From contig JARBJD010000273.1 of assembly GCA_033064195.1 (NCBI GenBank), positions 1 through 64,000 of the forward strand: DNA of 64,000 bases, written 5' to 3'. Shown here piece after piece: positions 40,357 to 49,074 of the stretch. The notes under the pieces were generated by a model, which saw nothing but the letters and a program-made list of their open reading frames with translations, was not told the DNA's origin and made no database searches. The DNA comes from Blattamonas nauphoetae (Eukaryota > Preaxostyla > Oxymonadida). Each line of letters opens with the position of its first letter. Position 1 is the stretch's first letter. The position numbers were made by a program, and so were the translations under genes.

Positions 40357-40919
40357 GTCAATAATCCGTTACATGGGGCTGTAAAAATTGAGATTGGTCA
40401 AACTAAGAATATTAAAATTTGGTTCAGCGCCGAAACCCCTCTGTCGGGAGAAAACCTCAAAATACCCCCATTTGCCCGATCAAAGAATTGGTTTCAGCAA
40501 TATCTCAACAACCAGTGAATCGATTTCGATGAAATATTTCACCAAAACGTTTTGTCGGTGAAACGAACATTTTCTAAAAAATTTGGAAAAAAAATATGAC
40601 TATTTGGGGAAATCTAAAAAAAACCCTTATTTTTCTCGACAAAAATGTCTTAGAAAAAAAATCCTTTTTTTTGAGCAGCTCTTGTCGAGATCTTTACGAT
40701 TGCAATGCATTTTATTTGATTCAAAGCGGATGGCTGGTTGTGGAGAAATGAGGTGAGAAAGTTTAGAAAAATGTGTGGACGCCTAAAGGAAACAGTATTT
40801 TGAGGTCTTCTCCCGACACAGGGGTTTCGGCGCGGAACCAAATTGTATTGTTCTTAGTTTGACCAATATATTTTTCAAGCCCCATGTTACGGATTTTTGA
40901 ATATGTACGGATTATTGAC
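40357..40919. mobile_element. MITE, copy A
   Basis: Inverted arms of about 115 bp: GTCAATAATCCGTTACATGG at the left mirrored at the right, then TTGGTCAAACTAAGAA, CGCCGAAACCCC and GAGAAAACCTCAAAATAC, each with its complement on the other side. The right arm has a 17-bp duplication near its end. The interior carries GGATGGCTGGTTGTGGAG. Copy B at 52,899-53,486 shares the subterminal blocks. No ORF. Confidence 0.82.
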
Positions 40920-41069
40920 ACTACTGTAAGTATATTCTCTGGTATTTGAATGACGATTGAAAAACCAAAGCGAATTGAGAAAAAAAGTGAAATGTTTGAT
41001 CAACCCCACAAAACTTGAGAATCCGAGAAAGAACGGGTTTTTGACGAAGTCCGGGTTTCTGACGGACTA

Positions 41070-41897
41070 TCATCCATAAACTGAGACTGAATCATTTGAT
41101 TTGAGCGAGTGATGTGGTATGTCCACCATACCCTTTTCGAATTTTGAGAGTGAATGATGTCAAATTGCAGAAGGAAATGCGGATTGACGCGATGGGAATT
41201 CAATGAATGGAACGTCAATCCGATTTTTTTCTCTGTCAATTGAGGGGAATGATTGAATGGTAACAAAGCATGAAATGGTAGACCTTCCATGGAATGATAT
41301 TTCAGTCAGGCCAGCAGTTTTTCTTTTTCCACAGTATTCAAAAAAAAGAAAAAAAAGATGAAGATATACCAAGTTTCGGATCGATGATGTGTAGTGAAAT
41401 GTCCGCTTTTTCAGGCTGGCAATTGCCAGTCTGAGGGTCCGGACAGGCACGAGGTTGAGGCGGAGAACTCGAGCGCGAGGAATATTAAGGTTACCGAGAG
41501 AGACTGATAGGTTTATCTTTTCATGGTCCGAGAGGGGGGACACTTTAGACATAATTATCATGGGGCAGCAGGGGATTAAGTACCCATGTTCAAGAAAATA
41601 CCTGTTGATCAAGACCTATTTTAACTCACCACGGTCGTTTTGTGGCTTTGCAGTTTTTTTTGATGTCTTCCACAAAATGGTTTCGTTGTGAGTTCGATAA
41701 AGAAACCGAACCAGAAGCGATCATGATCAACCCTTAGAAAAAATCTGGCCATTTCAAAACTATTGTGACATTTGGGTGAGAGTCTGAGCGAAGTCAAAAC
41801 TGCCTGAGATGACTTCTCTCAAATTTTACTCATATTCTGACAACATTTCGAATAAAAATAGAGAAACAGAAACATGAGGGAAACGTGTCAAAACATG
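41070..41897. other. flank with weak coding-like frames
   Basis: Minus frames of up to 150 codons (41,160-41,612) look partly coding-like but match no family. See the frame at 39,234-39,638 for the possibility that both belong to one interrupted gene. Confidence 0.3.
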
Positions 41898-43869
41898 TTA
41901 ATGATAAGGTAGATTCGTGACAGAAAGGTTGCCCAGCTTCTTGACCAATCGAGTGCTTGGAGTCCGTGTACCATATGGTCGATTCAGTAGTACTTCATCA
42001 TCAGATTCTGATTCATTCTCTGTCCGTCTTTGCGGCCTCTTAAATTTGGTGATTTTGCTCAGAATTGAGTTGATCTCTTCAGGAGATATCGACTCACTGG
42101 ATGTGTCCGTCTTCATGGCTAGGAGGAGAGCATTACGTCGCTCGACACGACATAGCGTATCGTGTTTTGTCGGACATTCTGAGACGGGAGTCTGTTCCGG
42201 ATATGATCTGATCACTCTTGGAGGCGTAGATTTTGGCTTCACAAATTGGACAATTGTCCACAGGTTGAGAGGAAGACATGCAAATGGCGAAGCGTATACA
42301 CAGCCATTTTCGACTTTAAAATTCAGAAAATCTTTGATGCGTGGGAGGGTGTACGTCTCAAAGAGTTCTGTTGACTCAATTTCCACCAAATGGAAACTGT
42401 GTGAAGGCGGAATATGTTTCAGTTTGATCTGTGAACGAAAAAAGTCGATAAGTTGTTGAACTGTCGTAATTGAGTTGTCAATTTTGGATGATCGGAGACA
42501 GCTTGCGAGGACTCCGAAGGCTCCGTCGCAGACGCACTTCCCATGCCCCTCGCAAAAAAAGGCGACTGATACCGTGCATTGGGGTAGATAGGCCTGTAAT
42601 CCAAAGAAAACAAAATGGAGAAAAGAGCCGGAACGAAAATGAGGGCCAGTATCGGACCAAAGATATAGGTGGGTGAGAGAACGAAAGTCAGACATGAGAA
42701 GGAGATCTCTGAAGCAATGGATGACATGTTGTGTGTCATGATTTAGTGTTTTCGAGAGGAAGTGGAAATATCGAATTTGGTGGGTTTGATCATCTTGTTT
42801 TGTGAACAGTGCAAAACCAAGATGGGATATTTGCTGTTTCTTATAAAAATCTTTGGAATGTTGTTCAGGGGAGACGCACAGGCGCCAATTTTCTTTGAAA
42901 TCAAAGACGAGCAGTCCTTGTCCCTTTGGAGTTGTTCCACTTGAGAATGATACGAGTCTCTTGTTATTCTCGCTTGTTCCTTGTGGTCTTCGAGAATTTG
43001 TTTCTCTCTTTTCTCTCCTTGCGAGAGTTCTCTTCCTTGACTGTGAAGTGATGATTCCTGCCGCTTCAGTTGATCCAGTCTTCCGCAACGATTGCATATA
43101 TCCGTCCTCCTTCTTGGTTTTGAGAGATGCTTGCAAAATCGGCGAAATGACGATTTCGAGATTCGATTTGCTGGATGTTCTTGACAGTACAACTGATGTA
43201 GGTTTTTGAGAATCATTGAGAGTTCGAGCCGACCATTTCCATTTATATCTGTCTGTATTGAATTTTTGGGGAGATTGTCATGGTCCCTTGATTGTTCTTG
43301 TCGGACCGCTTCTTCAACGAATTCAGGTTTTGTTTTTTTGTTTGTGCTGTACACGATTCCACTGAATGTTTGTGAAGGAATGTGTGGACCAGTATCTGTG
43401 TTTCCACGGGAATTGAATGTCTGGATTGGTTTTGGATTGGTGATCTTTCTGGTGGGTATAAATTCAGGCGCTTCAAACGATATGGATGGCGTAGAGTGTT
43501 TTGATCTATACCAAATCGGTATTTTTTGAAGTCTTCAAAGGTGAAGACTTGCAGAAGAGCAGTGAGCAGGAGAACTTTGGAGTGCTTGGACATTGATAAG
43601 AATGCGAGACGAAGTTGTTTCATTAGGCTGTCGAAGGATTCTACTTGAAGAGAATAAGAAGTTAGAAATGACAGAAATAAACCAAGATGTTTGCGACGAA
43701 GGGCATCTTCCACTTTCTTTCCTTCTGATGTGTGTTCAATCGTAAACTTGAGTAGGGCCTCCGGGTTCAGATGATCGAGTTCTTTCGCTCTATTGATGAT
43801 CTGTCTGGCACGAGCTTGACTTGTTTTACGTGTTACGCGATATTCGGTATTCATTCTGATCAGACCCAA
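41898..43869 (-). pseudogene. DDE-type transposase of unassigned family, three frames
   Basis: Three overlapping minus frames (43,243-43,869, then 42,743-43,354, then 41,898-43,136) make one protein order with two frameshifts. The N-terminal part is helical (LLLTALLQVFTFEDFKKYRF). The middle has SSFRRFCKHLSKPRRRTDIC with a CxxC pair, a zinc-binding-like block. The last part has a catalytic-like core: LLVFDFKENWRL (D79 of that ORF), LYLWSDTGPHFRS (D162) and FFCEGHGKCVCDGAFG (E196, HGK and DG). This order resembles cut-and-paste DDE transposases common in protist and invertebrate genomes, but I cannot name the family. The C-terminus is Ser/Glu-rich. No certain termini were found. Confidence 0.65.
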
Positions 43870-43949
43870 GTTTTGACATCATCCAGATTCTTGCCCATTT
43901 TGACTTTTATTCACTCCATCTTCATGAAAAAGAGTCAAAAAAATGAATG

Positions 43950-44529
43950 AGTGAGAACAGGACACAGTGAAGGATGTCGACAAAACAAGAACGGTGCTGA
44001 GAAATCAAGAACAATGTACAGACATGTGAGAGCTGGATGAAATGAAGAGAGGCCAGTGAATCTTCTCGGTCGGTGGGAATGACGCTATCTCGCTTTGGCA
44101 GGACAAACTGTGGTGTGACATGATTATCGGGGTTGACATTTGGGGATAAGGAATGCCCAGCGACACACGATGACCTGACGAGGATGGAATGAAGAGAGGT
44201 GAGTATGTCTTTGTTCTTGAGGGTGATACTGGAATGGAGAACACCAAATCGGTGCGTGACGAGACGACGAGTGGATGCGAAAGAATCTGGGTGTGGTGAA
44301 GTGGATAATGGTGTTCCACTCGAGAATACAAAAAGGGTCAAAAGATGACAGCAAAACAAGAAAACGACGACATCAAAGAAAGACGTGTGAGATTCTAAAT
44401 GAGGACGAACACATCAACAGTGTGGGATGCGATGAATCGTTTATCAAACGGTAAGGACATCCACTGCCGAAGGTTCAACAAAGAAAGAAGGCTGATGATC
44501 AGAGATCATGTGAGATGTGAAGTGAATGA
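43950..44529. repeat. 3' flank of surface gene A, duplicated
   Basis: About 580 bp after the stop of gene A match the 3' flank of gene B (51,690-52,277). Shared blocks include GAAGGATGTCGACAAAACAA, GATGAAATGAAGAGAGGCCA and CACATCAACAGTGT. The duplication unit therefore includes downstream non-coding DNA. A minus frame open in both copies is considered chance. Confidence 0.8.
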
Positions 44530-47500
44530 TCAGCATTTCGGTGCTTGAAGTTCAATCGGAGGCGGTTCTTGTTCCTCTTCGATGGAGTCGAGGACAGAGG
44601 AGACGGTGGAGAGAGTCGGGCGGTCGTCGGGGTTCAGCGAAAGACACTGTTCAATCAGTTCTCGCATTTCTGATCCAATTCCGGACATCTTCGGAAGTGT
44701 CCCTGTTCCCATCTGTCGCTGAGCATTCACTGCATCCATCTCAGCAAACGGAACTGTTCCAGTCTCAATTTCCCACAAGACAAGGCCAAGACTAAAAACT
44801 GCCGCCTTCAGAGGATTAATCTCCTTTTGTGATTCTTTCGCTTCTTCTGCTTTCACGACTTCAGGAGCCTTCCATCGTTGGTTCTCTTGCGAGTTCGATA
44901 AGTCTCCAGTTCCTGACTGGCTTGTTTGAGAGGGCTGAGGTGTGTGTGGTTGTGGTTGTGGAATCGACGGAGTTGGTTCTTGAAGTTTCAGACACACATT
45001 TCCATGAGCATCAAACATCACCCAATGAGACGACAGTTTCGTCAGAATCGTCGCTGTGCTCGTATGCTCCCCAATCTTCGCCATTCCAGACGCAATCTGC
45101 CTCTCAATCACTCGCTTCACAATCGACTTCTTCTTCTCTCGACCATGCAGAGCATTGTACAGCGTGTCCACATCTCGAACAACTGTCATCTCAATCTTCC
45201 CCTGACATCGAAGTGCTTCCACAACATTCAGTATTGTTGGGAGTGATTCAGGCACTGCGTCGGCTTTTGCTGTGTTGTTCTCCACTTCCACAGCATTCCT
45301 ACCTGTCGTCAGAATGTGTTGAGGGCGGAGGCCGTCGTGTGTGCCCTCGTTCTCTTCCATCTTCTCTTCCTCCACATGAAGAGTGTCATCTTTCATTTCT
45401 GTCGCTTGAGGTTCTTTTTGGGCAAGTCGTCGTCGGCGACATAGAACAACGAGAATGATGAGGACGATGATGGCCACAACGACAACGACAATCAGAGGAA
45501 TCAGCCAAGGAAGTGTCTTGCTCATCAGTTCGGCTCGAGCTTGTTTCGCATCAACTTTGAACGTGAATGTGTTCGATTCTCCATCGACACCAAATCCAAT
45601 CAGGCCAATCCAACCCAATTTCGAATCCAATGCCGACAATTCTGATTTCGAGATCGAAATCGAGACATTCGTTTCGTCAACAAATTCAAGTCGATCCAAT
45701 CCAAATGGAACTGATGAAGGCGTTCCTGATGTCGTGTTCTCACGAACAATCAACGAAAGACCACAAGGAATCAATTCTTTCCCAACCACAATCACCGAAT
45801 ATTCCGATGATTTCTTGTCAAATGATGCCGAACACGATGAAGCAGCGAGTGAAGGAACGAAGAACGGATTTGAGATTTCTACATCTGTGCTGTCACGAAC
45901 AACACAGGATGAGTCAGCGTTGATCCAGAGTGATGTCGAGAGTGCTGTCTCAAGTGTCGTCGATTTCAGGTGAATCAGACTTCCTTCTGAACACAAAATG
46001 TTTCGATTCAACGATCCAAATCGATCCACACGTCCACTCCCTTCTTTCTTCGATTTTTCGAATCGAGTTTCATATACACTCACAGTCCCATTCACAACCA
46101 CAATTCCTCCATTCGCAAGGTCTGAGAACGATGACAATGATACATCCAGCGTGCTCTTCGAAACAACAATCAACGACAAATTCCACCAACAGATGGCTGA
46201 GTCATTCTGTTTGTTATTCGTCGAACGCATAGGTGTTGATGAAGATGACGAGAAATGGCAATTCTCGATTGACCCAGAAGGCTGAGTTGACTCGTCTCCA
46301 ACAAAGCGGAAGAGAGGAAGTGACGATTCCACACGAGTCATGTTCACATCAATCAATCTCATCCTTCCTCCAGAAATCAACGCAAGCTCACTCGTCAATT
46401 CAGAGTTCCACGAAAACGAACAGTCGGTCACAATTAGCATCCCGCTTGTCGACTGAAGAAGCGCTTTCGACCGACCAGAAGACAGAACGAACGAGAGATG
46501 GACGAGTTCCAGAATGTGATCAAAACTTCCAGTTTTGTGATTGATCAGCGAGCCATCCGCAGCAACTTTAATCGAACAAGAAGTTCCTTTCGCCGAGATT
46601 TTCGTCTGATCCTGTACAAAGTCGAGTTGGGATGAGAGTTGAGCGGAATCGTGTACAGAGATGACTGACGGGAATCCAACTTCGAGGTGTCCATCCGCCT
46701 CGTCCAAACTGTGGCAAGACAGAACAGGATCCCCACAACCCAACACATCCTTCCCGTTTGACTGCACGTGGATCAGCGGAGCGGTGTATTGGGAGAGATA
46801 GACAAGAAGAGTGGGTGTGTGGAATGGCCGGCCTTCCTCGTTCCGATCCAGTGATTGATAGAGAATATCAATTTCTGGAGTCCCGCGTTTGGTGAAGCCA
46901 GAATTGGGGACTCGTTCGATTGTTTTCCACAATTCTCGTCCTGTCACCACAATCCGAAGTGCTTCTGAATCATTCGACAGTATCACGTTATCAAAGTCAA
47001 CATTGGACAGCTTGATGTGATCCGCATCGTTCAACTCGACCGCTCCAACTGTGTCCTTTATCGTCAGATCTTTGAACCCAACTCCACTCAATTCAACAAT
47101 CATCTCGCTCTGGGCGGAGTTCGACGCAAACGATGCTGACATCTCGGAAAGAACGAGAGGACGGGTGAAAGTGTCAGAAGTGGAGGACGAGAAAGATGAA
47201 GTTGAGATGACGAGTGTGCCAGCTTGACATTCGATCAGAGGGAAGGAGAGGGCAGATGCAATCTTGATATCGCTTCCCAAAATCGACATCGATGCTGTGC
47301 TGTCGACCAGTTGACACAGCGACAGATATTCATCCCAATCAACGTTCAGCTCGGAAAGCTCAACAGAACCTGAAGTGTCGACCACAACGAAAACTTTGGT
47401 GTCTTCCTTGGGCTTGTCCCCAAACACAATCTTTGTCCTTTCCGGAGGAGGATAGCCTTCGTCGTTGAGGAGCAGCTTGATCGATTGTTTCGTCACTCGA

Positions 47501-49074
47501 GCAGTTTCAAAGAGGAACAGTTTGTCCTTCAGTTTGATGGGGATTTGAAGGAATCGTCCATTGTCTGTTTGAGTGTGGAATCTGTCGATGAGGTGGCTGA
47601 GAGAGTTGCAACCAGAAGTGAAGGATTCACCAAGACAACCGAGAAAACTAAACTCGCGAGAATTCTCAACAACAATGTTGGGGAGATCAAAGTTGAAGGA
47701 GTGTTGTGGATATCCTTCCACTTCGACGTGTTTGTATGGTCCATCATCGCTTTCAGAGCGACTGCTAAGTGAACCGTAGGTCTGAAAATAGTCTGACGGG
47801 AGATGGTCAATCTCAATGATGGACTCAGCGAGGGATTTTGAGATGAAGTATTCAGAGCCTTTACACAGGACACCATCGTTGACTGACTCATGTGATTGTA
47901 TGAAGGGTTGCGTTGAGGGTCCAATTTCTCCATCGAGATACCCTCCTGCTCCTTTCTCGGCTGAGCATCCCTCGTATAGTGAAAAAGATACAAATTGTCC
48001 CAAAAATTGAAAGGCCTGGTTGGAACCGATCATGACATTCATCATTGGTGTGATTGTGAGGAAGAATCCTCCTCCAGACTTGGCATGGCAGTTCACAAAA
48101 GGAGCGACAGAAGTGAAATCTGCCTGCTGCGAGACGGAACCATCGCTTTCAGAGCAAAATCCTCCTCCTTGCTCTTCTGCCGAGCAATCAATGAAAAACC
48201 CAGAGTAATATTCATATTCGCAATCCTTTGTGTAGATCACTCCCCCGTTCCTCGCATGACAGTCAACAAATGCAGCGGTAGCACAAGTGACGTTGGTGCT
48301 GACTGCGTTGAGAAATGCTCCGTCGACATTTGTTGATAGAGAATGGACTCCGGACTTTCCAAAGGAATGGGCTCCGTCGAACATCATCGTTCCACCAGTT
48401 GTTTCAATGCAGGAACAGCCATCAAACGACATGTCGATGAATAAAACAGATTCGAAGGCGATGCATCCCTCTGATCTGATAAAAGGTCGTTGAGACACGC
48501 CACCATCAGACGAAACGACAGAGTACTCCAATTTGAAAGATGATTGAGCATCAACAGTGATCATTGGAGCTGTGTGTTGTGTGTTGAGAAGGATTCGAAC
48601 AGAGTCGATTGTGAGATAAGTATCGTCTCCATTTTGGGAAGTGATTCTGAAGAGAGTTTCATCTGTTTTGTTCGACTGCGTGAGAATTGGTCTGATTTCA
48701 TACTCATTGCTGTTGATAGAATTTTCACCCCTTTGAACATGGGATGGGGAGAATGTGAGAACACACTGTGCTGATGTTGCGATGGAGAGGCTGAAGGAAG
48801 TCTGATTCATCAACGCAGACAAGTTGATTGATTCCAAACTGTGCACTGAGATGGTGAAAACCTCAGAAGAATCCACGAGGTCAGTCATCACTTCGTCTTC
48901 AACAGCCACGAGATACTCGATCCTTTGTGACGATATCTCAATGTCGATATCGTTTATGATTTGGGGCTGATCACTGCACGAATAAAATGAATAACTCAAC
49001 AATTGATCCTGTGTGACACCAGAGAAAAAGACATCATGTGCCGTTTCATCGTCCTTTCCTTTGTTTCCGATCAT
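44530..49074 (-). CDS. surface protein A, main part: beta-helix-like ectodomain, TM, pseudokinase
   Basis: 1,514 residues. The first 1,180 are Ser/Thr-rich with repeated short strands, Asn/Gly turns and CxxC-poor units (SGGAVCT-like in the upstream ORF; GGGFFLT and GGGFCSE here), as in right-handed parallel beta-helix surface proteins. A single membrane span lies at about residues 1189-1213 (LIPLIVVVVVAIIVLIILVV) with a CRRRR stop-transfer. The cytoplasmic tail ends in a kinase-like domain: RWKAPEV (APE motif, about 1400), AVFSLGLVLWEIETGTVPF and CLSLNPDDRPT. The catalytic loop position reads SSHWVMFDAHGNVCLKLQEP, with no HRD and no DFG, so this is a pseudokinase. The ATG at 49,074 overlaps the stop of the upstream ORF; the coding frame itself extends further upstream, so the two ORFs are one gene with a frameshift. 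Confidence 0.85.
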   Translation of the reverse strand: MIGNKGKDDETAHDVFFSGVTQDQLLSYSFYSCSDQPQIINDIDIEISSQRIEYLVAVEDEVMTDLVDSSEVFTISVHSLESINLSALMNQTSFSLSIATSAQCVLTFSPSHVQRGENSINSNEYEIRPILTQSNKTDETLFRITSQNGDDTYLTIDSVRILLNTQHTAPMITVDAQSSFKLEYSVVSSDGGVSQRPFIRSEGCIAFESVLFIDMSFDGCSCIETTGGTMMFDGAHSFGKSGVHSLSTNVDGAFLNAVSTNVTCATAAFVDCHARNGGVIYTKDCEYEYYSGFFIDCSAEEQGGGFCSESDGSVSQQADFTSVAPFVNCHAKSGGGFFLTITPMMNVMIGSNQAFQFLGQFVSFSLYEGCSAEKGAGGYLDGEIGPSTQPFIQSHESVNDGVLCKGSEYFISKSLAESIIEIDHLPSDYFQTYGSLSSRSESDDGPYKHVEVEGYPQHSFNFDLPNIVVENSREFSFLGCLGESFTSGCNSLSHLIDRFHTQTDNGRFLQIPIKLKDKLFLFETARVTKQSIKLLLNDEGYPPPERTKIVFGDKPKEDTKVFVVVDTSGSVELSELNVDWDEYLSLCQLVDSTASMSILGSDIKIASALSFPLIECQAGTLVISTSSFSSSTSDTFTRPLVLSEMSASFASNSAQSEMIVELSGVGFKDLTIKDTVGAVELNDADHIKLSNVDFDNVILSNDSEALRIVVTGRELWKTIERVPNSGFTKRGTPEIDILYQSLDRNEEGRPFHTPTLLVYLSQYTAPLIHVQSNGKDVLGCGDPVLSCHSLDEADGHLEVGFPSVISVHDSAQLSSQLDFVQDQTKISAKGTSCSIKVAADGSLINHKTGSFDHILELVHLSFVLSSGRSKALLQSTSGMLIVTDCSFSWNSELTSELALISGGRMRLIDVNMTRVESSLPLFRFVGDESTQPSGSIENCHFSSSSSTPMRSTNNKQNDSAICWWNLSLIVVSKSTLDVSLSSFSDLANGGIVVVNGTVSVYETRFEKSKKEGSGRVDRFGSLNRNILCSEGSLIHLKSTTLETALSTSLWINADSSCVVRDSTDVEISNPFFVPSLAASSCSASFDKKSSEYSVIVVGKELIPCGLSLIVRENTTSGTPSSVPFGLDRLEFVDETNVSISISKSELSALDSKLGWIGLIGFGVDGESNTFTFKVDAKQARAELMSKTLPWLIPLIVVVVVAIIVLIILVVLCRRRRLAQKEPQATEMKDDTLHVEEEKMEENEGTHDGLRPQHILTTGRNAVEVENNTAKADAVPESLPTILNVVEALRCQGKIEMTVVRDVDTLYNALHGREKKKSIVKRVIERQIASGMAKIGEHTSTATILTKLSSHWVMFDAHGNVCLKLQEPTPSIPQPQPHTPQPSQTSQSGTGDLSNSQENQRWKAPEVVKAEEAKESQKEINPLKAAVFSLGLVLWEIETGTVPFAEMDAVNAQRQMGTGTLPKMSGIGSEMRELIEQCLSLNPDDRPTLSTVSSVLDSIEEEQEPPPIELQAPKC

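Larger units (their letters stand above)
39647..41067. mobile_element. TA-flanked inverted-repeat element with pogo-like scrap
   Basis: The left end GTCCGTCAAAAACCCGGA is mirrored at the right end (to 41,067) with one mismatch in 34 bp. TA lies on both sides (39,645-39,646 and 41,068-41,069). TA target duplication plus a pogo-type DDE scrap inside (39,865-40,059) indicate a Tc1/mariner-pogo superfamily element. A MITE has inserted within it at 40,357-40,919. Its end sequence resembles the ends of the 52,754-56,553 element (GACCCTCCACAAACCCG). Confidence 0.78.

Noticed and set aside
41884-43884. GTCAAAAC / GTTTTGAC as terminal repeats of the DDE element
   Set aside because: Only about 11 of 14 bases match, and the right copy would touch the start codon. 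Too weak.
43922-44359. A minus-strand 145-codon frame, with a counterpart at 51,692-52,111
   Set aside because: Both lie in the duplicated 3' flank, the protein versions diverge more than the DNA should allow under selection, and composition is Ser/His/Phe-rich. Treated as non-coding.
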